Shown here in pieces: positions 7,408 to 14,739 of a stretch of 43,215 nt of DNA. Position numbers and translations under genes: made by a program. The stretch's first letter is position 1. Every line of letters starts with the position of its first letter. Source of the DNA: Bacteroidales bacterium UBA3543 (GTDB taxonomy: Bacteria; Bacteroidota; Bacteroidia; Bacteroidales; UBA932); assembly GCA_002376715.1 (NCBI GenBank), contig DFOK01000089.1, positions 1 through 43,215 on the forward strand, read 5' to 3'. Below the pieces are notes generated by a model. That model was not told the DNA's origin. It was given only the letters and a program-made list of their open reading frames with translations, and searched no databases.

Positions 7408-8430
7408 ATGAAACGGTTCATTAAGAGGCTACTTAAATTTTCGGTTTTCCTTATAATTCCATTTTTGGCCCTGTTGGTTTTATATGTAAAAATGGATCCC
7501 TTTAAGGTCATCAAATCCTATGATTCATTTTATGATGCAAATAAAAATGTTTGGGTAGCTTTGAACAAAGATTTCGTGAGTACAACTACATTTATAAAAA
7601 ACAGCAAGCATACCAACTACAACTCATTCATATTTGGCAATTCCCGTTCTGTTTTTTATCAGATTGATGATTGGAAAAAGTATTTGGAGCCTGGGTCTAA
7701 ATGTTTCCACTTTGACGCAGCTCTTGAATCTTTGTGGGCATTGAATAAAAAAATTGTTTTTATAGATAAACATGGGTTTAATCTTGATAATGTTTTAATA
7801 GTCCTGGACCATTCAATAATAGCCCAGGATAAGCCTAGAAGTGGTCATTTGCTTATAACATCACCTCCATTGGTTAATAATTCCAACTTGTTGGAGTTTC
7901 ATAAGACATTCTTTTTCGCATTTTTAAGTCCTGACTTTTTTTACGCCTATATGGACTTTAAGCAATCCGGTGAATTGAAACCATATATGAAAAAAAGCGG
8001 TTTGTTAACTGACTTGCCTCAGCAATATGATATCACGACTAATGAGATAAGATTAGAACATTTTGAAAACTTAATTAAAGAAGAGAGATATTATACACCT
8101 GAACTATTATCTCTCTTTTATGATAGGGATTCTCTAACTCAAAGCCACTCACCACAAAACATTTTGGCGGCACAAAAGAAGCTATTTGAGAATATTCAAT
8201 CCATTTTTCAAAAACATAATTCAAAAGTAAAAGTAATTATCAGTCCTCTGTACGACCAAATGAAATTGAATGAAAGCGACCTGATTTATTTGAAAGACAC
8301 TTTCGGAGAGGATAATGTTTTTGATTTTTCCGGAATCAATGAATTCACAAACGATTATAGGAATTACTACGAAATTTCTCATTACAGACCACATGTGGCT
8401 CGTAAAATATTAGAAATTGTCTACGAATAA
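7408..8430 (+). CDS. Membrane-anchored SGNH-like partner of the MBOAT acyltransferase
   Basis: A 340-aa protein with a single N-terminal membrane anchor (residues about 11-29) and a periplasmic domain. A GNSR motif with Ser79 in SFIFGNSR sits where AlgJ/DltD/SGNH proteins carry the nucleophile, after a strand. Near the C-terminus, His325 in EISHYRPH is positioned like the catalytic His of that fold. This, plus the six-base gap to the upstream MBOAT gene, indicates that the pair forms one O-acylation unit, with the MBOAT exporting the acyl group and this protein placing it on the acceptor. The domain resembles DUF1574-type proteins, but no alignment could be run. The gene is AT-rich like its neighbours. 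Confidence 0.6.
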   Translation: MKRFIKRLLKFSVFLIIPFLALLVLYVKMDPFKVIKSYDSFYDANKNVWVALNKDFVSTTTFIKNSKHTNYNSFIFGNSRSVFYQIDDWKKYLEPGSKCFHFDAALESLWALNKKIVFIDKHGFNLDNVLIVLDHSIIAQDKPRSGHLLITSPPLVNNSNLLEFHKTFFFAFLSPDFFYAYMDFKQSGELKPYMKKSGLLTDLPQQYDITTNEIRLEHFENLIKEERYYTPELLSLFYDRDSLTQSHSPQNILAAQKKLFENIQSIFQKHNSKVKVIISPLYDQMKLNESDLIYLKDTFGEDNVFDFSGINEFTNDYRNYYEISHYRPHVARKILEIVYE

Positions 8431-8511
8431 GTAGTACGGAGGCGCAACGCACCATTATAAGATTGCCAAACAATTAATTCAGCATGTATAAAGTTTTTTC
8501 TATAAATTTTG

Positions 8512-8519
8512 TATATTTG
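8512..8519 (+). promoter_or_regulatory. -7 element upstream of the Bor-like gene
   Basis: TATATTTG fits the TAnnTTTG -7 consensus. No perfect TTTG lies 19 bp upstream, although the region is T-rich. A start near 8525 would give a leader of roughly 120 nt containing the structured element at 8567-8625. Confidence 0.45.
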
Positions 8520-8566
8520 TTGCCAAGGTGAAGCGTTGTATGTAACTTTATTATTAACCTTCTATA

Positions 8567-8625
8567 GTGGAGGCCTTGCTCCACGCAAAAAACGGGGCGT
8601 AATCCGAAAAGCCTTACGAGTAGGG
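8567..8625 (+). ncRNA. Candidate structured leader RNA before the Bor-like lipoprotein gene
   Basis: The stem GTGGAG (8567-8572) / CTCCAC (8579-8584) has the loop GCCTTG. The loop bases GCCTT can pair with GGGGC (8594-8598) across an A-rich linker, giving an H-type pseudoknot. A following hairpin, CCTTA (8612-8616) / TAGGG (8621-8625) with a CGAG loop, competes with the pairing CGTAA (8598-8602) / TTACG (8614-8618). Competing pairings just before a start codon suggest regulation. I do not recognise a known riboswitch class. Confidence 0.4.
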
Positions 8626-8645
8626 AAAAATTAAATCAAACAACT

Positions 8646-8939
8646 ATGAAGAAAAAAATCTTAAGAGTAGTAATGTTGCTTGCTATTTCAGTCATCATGA
8701 CCTCTTGCTACACATTGACTTTTTCAGTAGGTAGAGGCGCTACCAGAGGTGATGTAGTTACAGGTAAAAACCATTATTTAATCGGTGGGTTGGTTGCACT
8801 CAGCACTTGTGACCCGGCGGAGATGGCCCGTGGCGCAAGCAATTACACCGTAACCGTAACACACACATTCATTGATGGTTTATTGGCTGCTATAACCGGT
8901 GGCATTTATAGTCCAACTACAGTAACAGTAGAAAGATAA
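8646..8939 (+). CDS. Bor-family lipoprotein
   Basis: A 97-aa lipoprotein. Signal peptide residues 1-20 end in the lipobox VIMTSC with Cys21 as the lipidated residue. The mature part matches the Bor family, named after the phage lambda serum-resistance lipoprotein: a G-rich middle (KNHYLIGGLVALSTCDPAEMA), VTVTHTFIDGLLAAITGGIY and the ending SPTTVTVER. It carries the internal Cys of the family in STCDP. Bor proteins are outer-membrane lipoproteins and are often brought in by phages. In Bacteroidetes many are chromosomal, so this is only weak evidence of transfer. It is preceded by a structured leader and followed by its own terminator, so it is a single-gene unit. Confidence 0.8.
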   Translation: MKKKILRVVMLLAISVIMTSCYTLTFSVGRGATRGDVVTGKNHYLIGGLVALSTCDPAEMARGASNYTVTVTHTFIDGLLAAITGGIYSPTTVTVER

Positions 8940-8948
8940 CTTTACCAT

Positions 8949-8982
8949 AGTCAGGGTTATGTTTCATAGCCCTGACTTTTTT
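8949..8982 (+). terminator. Intrinsic terminator of the Bor-like gene
   Basis: A 13-bp stem, AGTCAGGGTTATG (8949-8961) with CATAGCCCTGACT (8965-8977), has a TTT loop and one G-T pair and is followed by a T run. It is one of the strongest terminators in the window. Confidence 0.9.
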
Positions 8983-8992
8983 ATTTGAAGAA

Positions 8993-9184
8993 ATGAAGAA
9001 AGTTTCTCTTATACTGGGCATCATTTTAGCGCTGGTCGGTTTTCTTCAAGGCATCAAATACATTTTTGAGTATAACACTTTGATGCAATATGACAAAGGC
9101 TACGTTTGGGGCTCAATAATTTTATTTGTCATAGGTCTGGTGCTGATCTATTTTGGACTCAGAAAGAAGAAAACCAAATCCTAG
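8993..9184 (+). CDS. Small two-helix membrane protein
   Basis: A 63-aa hydrophobic protein with two predicted membrane segments (about 4-24 and 37-57), a short polar loop (EYNTLMQYDKGYV) and a basic tail, RKKKTKS. The family is not recognised and the topology is likely both ends inside. It starts 11 bp after the terminator of the Bor-like gene, so most transcription must come from a separate promoter or read-through. A terminator follows at 9218. Coding status is likely because the composition and start/stop arrangement are consistent, but it is not proven. Confidence 0.55.
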   Translation: MKKVSLILGIILALVGFLQGIKYIFEYNTLMQYDKGYVWGSIILFVIGLVLIYFGLRKKKTKS

Positions 9185-9217
9185 CAGCCTGAATGAGTTA
9201 ATATTGATTGAATGATT

Positions 9218-9246
9218 GGCATTGGTGAGAGGCCGATGCCTTTTTT
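9218..9246 (+). terminator. Intrinsic terminator at the right end of the accessory block
   Basis: The stem GGCATTGG (9218-9225) / CCGATGCC (9233-9240), with a 7-nt loop and one G-T pair, is followed by TTTTTTG. It ends plus-strand transcription before the convergent minus-strand genes. Confidence 0.88.
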
Positions 9247-9327
9247 GTTTTATTTAAAACAATCATTCCATCAGTAACAATCCGAGTATTTCATTCGTAA
9301 TGAATTATTTATTCCATTTCTAATGGA

Positions 9328-9840
9328 CTACTTGACCAACATTTTCTCAACATACTCCACAAACTCCTGTGGACGGGCACAACTAAAGAGATAAGTCTTA
9401 TCGCCGGTACGGATGAGTATCAATTTTTTCAGGTCGGTTGCATACATAGTATATTTGCCCAATCTCTTATTCTTGAATCTACCAAGAAATCCGAATGCTC
9501 CACCACTCCCAAAAGTTCGTATAGAACCGGCAATATAGGATTTTGGGATTTGAGTGATCTCGATTACCTCATTTAAAGGCACTTCTATGGGGTTAAATAA
9601 TCTTTTGAGCGATATTTTTTCATCATTTGCTCTCAATCGGATTGGCATATAGCCTACTGCGCCAATAACTGTAAATAAAAATACCATTCTCAACAGATAC
9701 TTCAGCCACAACATTACAGATGGCCAATTAATCGTTTCTATATAAATCGCACCTCCTGCTATAGCCATCATCGAGACAATTGTGATAAGCAGCACGCCTA
9801 TGCTCCAATTAAATCGAACTGAAATGTTATTCTTTTCCAT
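9328..9840 (-). CDS. Membrane protein with a bacterial PH-like domain
   Basis: A 170-aa protein with two N-terminal membrane helices (residues about 13-33 and 44-64) and a C-terminal beta-rich domain, roughly 65-168. The strand pattern YMPIRLRANDEKISLKRL, then VPLNEVIEITQIPK, then a Gly-rich turn and YATDLKKLILIRTGDKTYLFS, matches bacterial PH (bPH) domains. Its role is unknown. The ATG at 9840 lies 3 bases beyond the stop of the upstream cbiK-like gene, so the two form an operon under the cobalamin riboswitch. An upstream in-frame TTG would overlap that gene and is less likely. Confidence 0.65.
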   Translation of the reverse strand: MEKNNISVRFNWSIGVLLITIVSMMAIAGGAIYIETINWPSVMLWLKYLLRMVFLFTVIGAVGYMPIRLRANDEKISLKRLFNPIEVPLNEVIEITQIPKSYIAGSIRTFGSGGAFGFLGRFKNKRLGKYTMYATDLKKLILIRTGDKTYLFSCARPQEFVEYVEKMLVK

Positions 9841-9842
9841 TT

Positions 9843-10790
9843 TCAATCCATTATTTCACCTGTAACTTCATAGATGCGTTTTTTATCCATAATGTTTACA
9901 CGGGGATTATTGACAATATTCCGGAGTGAACGAATAAATTTATCCTGAATTTCTTTCACTTCACCCAATCCTTGCAGGAAAACCTCTACAGAAAAACCTT
10001 CCGCCTCCAGCTCCTCTTTCCAATCTTCCGCAATATCATTTTTTGCATGCTCGCCGGCAACAAACATAAAGGGAACAAGCCTAACATTTTTTAATCCCAA
10101 GACTTTAAGTTGTTTTAAAGCTTGTTCGTAATAGGGATATCCCTCAATACAGCCCACAATATGATTCTTAAAGCCCTTTTCCTTCAACATATAGTCGAGC
10201 ATGACATATTGAGCTGTCGCAGAATCATCCGTACCATGTCCCACCCATACATAAGCCATATCGGGATTGTTGTTTCGGGTGATTATATCTATCACCTCTT
10301 CATAATCGCTTGTATAGAACAAGAGCGGCGTACCGACACGTAAATCTTTAAAACCCTCTCGCAACTCAGCAACATTGTGGTTGATGGACTCCATCTCTTT
10401 CCCATCTATTATGGTTGTGGGTTGTACCAGAATATGGGTAAAACCTTCTGCCTTCAATTGCTTTAAGGCATCTGCCGGATTTTGCTTTTTGACTCCCCGA
10501 TCGTTCAATCGTTTGATTATAATTCTTGAACTATATGCCTCCCTGATTTCCACATCGGGAAAGGCCTCTCCAACTTTTTGATTAATTGCATCAATAGTCA
10601 AAGCGCGTGTGTCGGCATGTGTTGTGCCAAAATGAATCATTAGAATTGCCGCTTTGTCCTCATGCTGCATTGAGGCGAAAATATTGTTTTGCTCATAGTT
10701 GCCCGACACATTTTGTGCTGAGACCGGCGCAGAGCCTGAAAAACCAACCATACAGCATGCACAAAGAGCCAGCATTGCATTTTTCTTCAT
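9843..10790 (-). CDS. cbiK: CbiK-like sirohydrochlorin cobaltochelatase, exported
   Basis: A class II chelatase family protein. CbiK inserts cobalt into (precorrin/sirohydro-) porphyrinoids during anaerobic cobalamin synthesis. Here the first 26 residues are a signal peptide ending near APVSAQ, so the enzyme is periplasmic, as for other CbiK-P type proteins. Family motifs visible are AAILMIHFGTTH (48-58), VGHGTDD (183-189), GCIEGYP and FVAGEHAKND (243-252). Two positions where I expect histidines in cobaltochelatases read Thr126 (PTTII) and Asp189 (GHGTDD), so metal binding may differ. The start at ATG 10790 is preferred because the reading frame further upstream runs into the riboswitch. The cobalamin riboswitch directly upstream fits the assignment to corrinoid metabolism. 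Confidence 0.82.
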   Translation of the reverse strand: MKKNAMLALCACCMVGFSGSAPVSAQNVSGNYEQNNIFASMQHEDKAAILMIHFGTTHADTRALTIDAINQKVGEAFPDVEIREAYSSRIIIKRLNDRGVKKQNPADALKQLKAEGFTHILVQPTTIIDGKEMESINHNVAELREGFKDLRVGTPLLFYTSDYEEVIDIITRNNNPDMAYVWVGHGTDDSATAQYVMLDYMLKEKGFKNHIVGCIEGYPYYEQALKQLKVLGLKNVRLVPFMFVAGEHAKNDIAEDWKEELEAEGFSVEVFLQGLGEVKEIQDKFIRSLRNIVNNPRVNIMDKKRIYEVTGEIMD

Positions 10791-10821
10791 ACGGATGATA
10801 GTTGTAAATAAATTATTAACT

Positions 10822-10845
10822 CGTATTCTTGCCCCCGAGAATACA
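10822..10845 (-). promoter_or_regulatory. Expression-platform hairpin of the cobalamin riboswitch
   Basis: On the minus strand, GTATTCT and AGAATAC (10838-10844 and 10823-10829 on the plus numbering) form a 7-bp stem with the loop CGGGGGCA. The loop contains GGGCA, complementary to the TGCCC of the aptamer loop at 10976-10980. This is the kissing-loop (L5-L13) design of cobalamin riboswitches. No T run follows, so control is probably at translation. Confidence 0.55.
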
Positions 10846-10858
10846 TTATTAAACATAA

Positions 10859-11048
10859 CTTTGGCAGGTTTCCTGACTTTGCTTCTGTTTTTCAGCTGTT
10901 ACCTTCCCATCTCTATTTTTAATAGAAAAAGTGGCAATGAGTTTTGCTAAAACAAGTAATGAAGCTTACAGTAGCGGGCACTGTCCCGGACTTTCACCGA
11001 TGTTCCCTCTTATGCGGCGAGTGACTACTCTTTACCGCATCACCAAAG
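10859..11048 (-). promoter_or_regulatory. Cobalamin riboswitch aptamer
   Basis: Read on the minus strand, the closing helix is CTTTGG (11048-11043) / CCAAAG (10864-10859). Within it are the stem ATGCGG/CCGCAT, the conserved core GGTGAAAGTCCGGGAC, GCCCGCTACTGTAA and the B12 box AGTCAGGAAACCTGCC (10878-10863). All hallmark segments are present in order. It controls the exported cobaltochelatase gene and the PH-domain gene behind it, and should lower their expression when cobalamin is plentiful. Confidence 0.95.
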
Positions 11049-11054
11049 CTGTGA

Positions 11055-11062
11055 CAAAGATA
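11055..11062 (-). promoter_or_regulatory. -7 element upstream of the cobalamin riboswitch
   Basis: TATCTTTG on the minus strand matches TAnnTTTG and would start transcription near 11049, exactly at the aptamer's first helix. A clear -33 box is not seen; the expected position is T-rich. Confidence 0.55.
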
Positions 11063-11102
11063 TATGTTTTATGGAAAATAAAAAATCGCAAGACACCGTA
11101 AC

Positions 11103-11127
11103 AAAAAAGCAGCCTTTGATGGCTGCC
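11103..11127 (-). terminator. Terminator of tRNA-Gly
   Basis: On the minus strand, GCAGCC ATCAAA GGCTGC is followed by six T residues, a few bases after the tRNA's CCA end. Confidence 0.85.
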
Positions 11128-11134
11128 TTAAATC

Positions 11135-11210
11135 TGGAGCGGAAAACGAGACTCGAACTCGCGACCCCAACCTTGGCAAGGTTGTGCTCTACCAACTGAG
11201 CTATTTCCGC
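11135..11210 (-). tRNA. tRNA-Gly (anticodon GCC)
   Basis: Minus-strand sequence begins GCGGAAATAGCTCAGTTGG and ends with the T arm GTTCGAGTC, acceptor strand TTTCCGC, discriminator T and an encoded CCA (11137-11135). The anticodon arm is CAACCTTGCCAAGGTTG with GCC centred in CTTGCCAAG. All four arms pair, and length including CCA is 76 nt. A U discriminator is usual for bacterial tRNA-Gly. Confidence 0.98.
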
Positions 11211-11245
11211 AACTATAAAAAAACTACATTTCATTATTGGGACGA

Positions 11246-11276
11246 CAAATATAGAGACTTTTTTGTATTCTTCAAA
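11246..11276 (-). promoter_or_regulatory. Promoter of tRNA-Gly
   Basis: On the minus strand, TTTG (11276-11273) and TATATTTG (11253-11246) are separated by exactly 19 bp, the canonical Bacteroidetes layout, 36 bp upstream of the mature tRNA 5' end. Confidence 0.82.
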
Positions 11277-11303
11277 AAAAATCTCGCGTTTAAATCAAAT
11301 AAA

Positions 11304-12326
11304 TCAGATTACAGTCTCGAATTGACGCAGGAAACGGACATCATTTTCAAAGTAGTGACGCAAATCCTTAACCTGCCACTTTAGCATTGCAATGCGCTCT
11401 ATACCCATTCCGAAAGCAAATCCGCTATAAACTTTCGAATCGATGCCTGAAGCCTCCAGAACATTAGGATCCACCATACCGCAACCCATAATCTCGAGCC
11501 AGCCCGTACCCTTGCAGATATTACATCCCTTCCCTTTGCAAATATTACAGCTCACATCCACTTCAGCAGAAGGTTCGGTGAAAGGGAAATAGGAAGGACG
11601 GAGTCGAATCTCGGTATCTTCCCCGAACATTTCACGGGCAAAGAGCAGAACCGCCTGTTTCAGATCAGCAAAAGAGACTCCCTTGTCGATATAGAGTCCC
11701 TCTACCTGATGGAAAATGCAGTGTGCACGGGCCGAAATGGCTTCATTGCGGAATACGCGTCCCGGGCAGAGCACCCTGATGGGAAGATCCATCTTTTCCA
11801 TGGCACGTACCTGTACTGAAGAGGTATGGGTACGCAGCAACACCGGATTGTCACTGGCGTGGATAAAGAAAGTATCCTGCATATCACGCGCCGGATGCTC
11901 AGGAGGGAAATTGAGGGCTCCGAAAACATGCCAGTCATCTTCAATCTCCGGCCCTTCTGCTACTGTATAACCGAATTTATGGAAAATAGAGATAATCTCC
12001 TCGCGGGTGATGGAGATGGGATGGCGCGTACCTAGATCCATCCTGTCGCCGGGCTTGGTAAGATCGCAGGAAGTTTTGGCTGCCCCCGTCTCAGCAATAT
12101 TCTCCTTAAGAGATTCTATTTTGGACTGAACGGCATTCTTTAGAACATTGAGCTTCTGTCCGAATTCGCGCTTCTGCTCGGGTAGCACATTGCGAAATTC
12201 TTCGAAGAGAGCTGTAACTTCGCCTTTCTTGCCGAGATATTTGATCCTCAGCTCTTCAATTTCCTTTTCGGTATTGGCTCTCAGTTCCGAGATTGCCGCC
12301 AGTATTTCTTCAATTTTCTGATTCAT
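11304..12326 (-). CDS. pheS: Phenylalanyl-tRNA synthetase alpha subunit
   Basis: Catalytic alpha subunit of the (alpha beta)2 enzyme that charges tRNA-Phe. Of 340 aa, about 1-90 form the N-terminal coiled-coil arm. The class II catalytic core follows, with motif 2 (VRVLCPGRVFRNEAI), the FHQVEGLYID segment, FPFTEPSAEVDV and motif 3 (SGFAFGMGIERIAMLKW). A zinc-like CNICKGKGCNICKG cluster is present, as in many Bacteroidetes PheS. ATG 12326 (MNQKIEEIL) is the start; an upstream in-frame TTG is unlikely. The stop is 93 bp from the divergent-facing tRNA-Gly element. The pheT partner is not adjacent, which is common in this phylum. Confidence 0.97.
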   Translation of the reverse strand: MNQKIEEILAAISELRANTEKEIEELRIKYLGKKGEVTALFEEFRNVLPEQKREFGQKLNVLKNAVQSKIESLKENIAETGAAKTSCDLTKPGDRMDLGTRHPISITREEIISIFHKFGYTVAEGPEIEDDWHVFGALNFPPEHPARDMQDTFFIHASDNPVLLRTHTSSVQVRAMEKMDLPIRVLCPGRVFRNEAISARAHCIFHQVEGLYIDKGVSFADLKQAVLLFAREMFGEDTEIRLRPSYFPFTEPSAEVDVSCNICKGKGCNICKGTGWLEIMGCGMVDPNVLEASGIDSKVYSGFAFGMGIERIAMLKWQVKDLRHYFENDVRFLRQFETVI

Positions 12327-12365
12327 CTCTTTATTCAATTCAGCCCGCAAAGTTAAAAATAATTT

Positions 12366-13619
12366 TTACCAGGCAACCGGTTTTCTGCTCAAAGGCATCG
12401 TCATACATCTGGCGCCGCCTCCACCGCGAGGAAGTTCGGACCCTTCAATTGCAATGCAGCAACGGTCATAATCGGCAGGATTGCGTTTTTCCTGAATCAC
12501 CTCCCAGGCTGTCAACACTTCAAATCCATGTCGCTGCAACTCTGCAAGCGTCATCTCATTACGCGCATAGCAGATTACTTTGCCGGGGGCAAAGGCAAAC
12601 ACATTGGAACCGCTGTGCCATTGTTCGCGCTCCTGGTCCCATTCATCTTTTCCTCCACAATAGATAGGCTCCAGATCAAGTCCCAGCCGACGTAGGGCCG
12701 GCAAAATGCCATTTACATTATTGATTTTTGTCACTTTGCCATTATCGATAGTAATATGCACCGTCTGGTAATGGTGGCCGCCAATAATCAGAGGCTCAAA
12801 CACCATACATTTATCTCTGTCGAGCATGGTAAATACCATATCCAGATGGATAAATGACTCCGGTTCGGAGGGTAATTGCTGTACTATGATATGCCTACGA
12901 CCCTTCTGGTGGGCATTACAGAGGCGTGAGATCAGAAAATCTATTCCACGCGTGCTGCTGCGCATACCATTTCCTATCACAAGTATATCATCACGGGCTA
13001 TTAGGATATCACCACCCTCCATATAAATCTCAGGATTTGTAGGCTGAAAGTCGTGAGCGTTGATGATATCGCAGGCAAAAGCACCGCTGCCCTTATAGAT
13101 TGCCTCCATTATCAAAGACTCGCGCATACGCACCTTGTTGGCCATTCTGCAAATGAGTACCTGATTGCCAATGGTGACCGAGGAGTCGCGGGTAAAATAG
13201 AAGTTATAGAGCGGATAAAGGGCGTAAAATTCATCACTGAGGAATGAAGTAAGGGTATTCTTACGGGCAGGCCGACCCTCTATAAGTACTTTAGCCAGCT
13301 CCTGAGGGGGCATCTCCATCAATTGCTCAAAAAGCTCCGGAACCTGTTCGGTAACACAGATTCTGCCTACAAGCGCCTCTTTGCGCTCCTTATCCTCAAG
13401 TACCTTGAGCAACAGATCCTTTACCTGATAGATCTTCGCCACTTTGGAAAGCACCCCCTCTATCTGTTCATACTCGCGAAGGGCTATGGAGAGATTGAGA
13501 ATGTCGCTATAAAGTGCACGCTGAGCCATCCTGGGAGTCATATTCTCCACTTCGGCTCCGGGAGTGTGCAGGAGCACCGCTTCGAGAGCTCCTATCTCGG
13601 ATTGTACGTTTATTTTCAT
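12366..13619 (-). CDS. arcA: Arginine deiminase
   Basis: Hydrolyses L-arginine to citrulline and ammonia, the first step of the arginine deiminase pathway. All guanidino-hydrolase landmarks are present: FTRDSSVTIGNQ, EIYMEGGDILI, FIHLDMVFTMLD and the C-terminal GGGGARCMTMPLSR with catalytic Cys405. At 417 aa it is full-length. No carbamate kinase, ornithine carbamoyltransferase or arginine/ornithine antiporter gene is adjacent, so the enzyme either feeds an unlinked pathway or mainly makes ammonia and citrulline. The gene starts 8 bases after the mannose-1-phosphate guanylyltransferase gene and ends 39 bases before pheS, suggesting one transcript from yraN through pheS. Confidence 0.95.
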   Translation of the reverse strand: MKINVQSEIGALEAVLLHTPGAEVENMTPRMAQRALYSDILNLSIALREYEQIEGVLSKVAKIYQVKDLLLKVLEDKERKEALVGRICVTEQVPELFEQLMEMPPQELAKVLIEGRPARKNTLTSFLSDEFYALYPLYNFYFTRDSSVTIGNQVLICRMANKVRMRESLIMEAIYKGSGAFACDIINAHDFQPTNPEIYMEGGDILIARDDILVIGNGMRSSTRGIDFLISRLCNAHQKGRRHIIVQQLPSEPESFIHLDMVFTMLDRDKCMVFEPLIIGGHHYQTVHITIDNGKVTKINNVNGILPALRRLGLDLEPIYCGGKDEWDQEREQWHSGSNVFAFAPGKVICYARNEMTLAELQRHGFEVLTAWEVIQEKRNPADYDRCCIAIEGSELPRGGGGARCMTMPLSRKPVAW

Positions 13620-13627
13620 TGGTTTGT

Positions 13628-14725
13628 TTAAAGATATTTTGATTGCTCTTCAATTGCAAGTTCTGCCAATATATCCTTGAGCACCTTCTCATCATGGGGG
13701 CAGATCAGGAGCACATCTTTTTCATCTATCACCATAAAGTTGTCCAGGCCGCGAACAACCAGGAGTTTCTCGGGATCCTTCTCCCATATGATGGAGTTGG
13801 TGACTCCACGCAAAAGTGTGTTGGAAGCTTTAATGAAATTCCCCTCGGGAGTCTTGTCAACCGAACGGTCATATAGGGAGTTCCAGGTGCCCACATCCGA
13901 CCATCCGAAGTTGGAGAGGAATATCCAGGCTCTGGAAGTTTTTTCCATCACACCGTAATCTATCGAAATGGAAGGGCTGTTGTCATAGACTTTCACTATG
14001 AAATCCTTCTCGCGGGGGGTATTGTAGAGTCCGGCGCCTTTGGCAAAAAGAGTAGCCACCTCAGGAAGGTGATCCTCCAGTTCTGCTTTAATTGCACGAA
14101 GATTCCAGATAAATATTCCCGAATTCCAGAAGAATTCTCCGGTTTCGATAAATACCTTTGCAAGCTCCTCATTGGGTTTTTCAGTAAATGTCTTTACCGC
14201 ATAGGAAGAGTGACCGTTTATAATACGGTTGGTTTGACGGTTGATCTGGATATATCCGTAGTTGGTGTCGGGACGGGTGGGTTTGATGCCAATGGTAAAG
14301 AGCTCTTTGCTACCCGAAGCATGCTGAAGGGCGCAGGAGATGGTATTACAGAAATTCTCCTCTCCGGTGATCATATGATCTGAAGGAGCGACTACCACCG
14401 TAGCATCGGGATTCTTATCGAAGAGCTTGTAGGTCGCGTAGGCGATGCAGGGCGCAGTATTGCGCTTGTAGGGCTCAAGGAGGATATTTTCCGGAAGAAT
14501 GTCGGGGAGTTGCTCCTTGATCAGATCAGCGTACTGCTCCGAGGTAACTATTAGAATATTTTCAACGGGAACTATCTTCGCAAATCGGTCGTATGTCAAC
14601 TGTATGAAGGTTCGGCCGACTCCGAGGATGTCTAGAAACTGTTTTGGTCTGGCATTTCTGCTCATCGGCCAGAAACGGCTTCCTGCGCCGCCGGCCATAA
14701 TAATACAATAGTGATTTTTATTCAT
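13628..14725 (-). CDS. manC: Mannose-1-phosphate guanylyltransferase
   Basis: Makes GDP-mannose from mannose 1-phosphate and GTP for glycan synthesis. The 365-aa protein is a single nucleotidyltransferase domain. The N-terminal signature MAGGAGSRFWPMSR is followed by the lysine in RPKQFL, and further signatures are PSDHMI, FTEKPNEELA and WNSGIFIWNLRA. It lacks the C-terminal cupin isomerase domain of bifunctional ManC/AlgA, as is common in Bacteroidetes. It lies 14 bases downstream of the yraN-family gene. No other capsule genes are nearby, so it is likely a general housekeeping copy. Confidence 0.93.
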   Translation of the reverse strand: MNKNHYCIIMAGGAGSRFWPMSRNARPKQFLDILGVGRTFIQLTYDRFAKIVPVENILIVTSEQYADLIKEQLPDILPENILLEPYKRNTAPCIAYATYKLFDKNPDATVVVAPSDHMITGEENFCNTISCALQHASGSKELFTIGIKPTRPDTNYGYIQINRQTNRIINGHSSYAVKTFTEKPNEELAKVFIETGEFFWNSGIFIWNLRAIKAELEDHLPEVATLFAKGAGLYNTPREKDFIVKVYDNSPSISIDYGVMEKTSRAWIFLSNFGWSDVGTWNSLYDRSVDKTPEGNFIKASNTLLRGVTNSIIWEKDPEKLLVVRGLDNFMVIDEKDVLLICPHDEKVLKDILAELAIEEQSKYL

Positions 14726-14739
14726 ATCGAAAGAAAATT

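Noticed and set aside
8567..8600. preQ1-I riboswitch before the Bor-like gene
   Set aside because: The stem, A-rich linker and pseudoknot plan are similar, but the conserved loop and tail bases of preQ1-I are missing and the gene has no link to queuosine.
10122..10950. Several short plus-strand frames opposite cbiK and the cobalamin riboswitch
   Set aside because: They are antisense to a clear signal-peptide-bearing CbiK-like protein and to a riboswitch, and encode nothing recognisable.
11135..11160. Attachment site at the tRNA-Gly 3' end for an integrated island
   Set aside because: I looked for a second copy of the tRNA 3' end in positions 1-9300 and saw none, and there is no integrase gene in the window.
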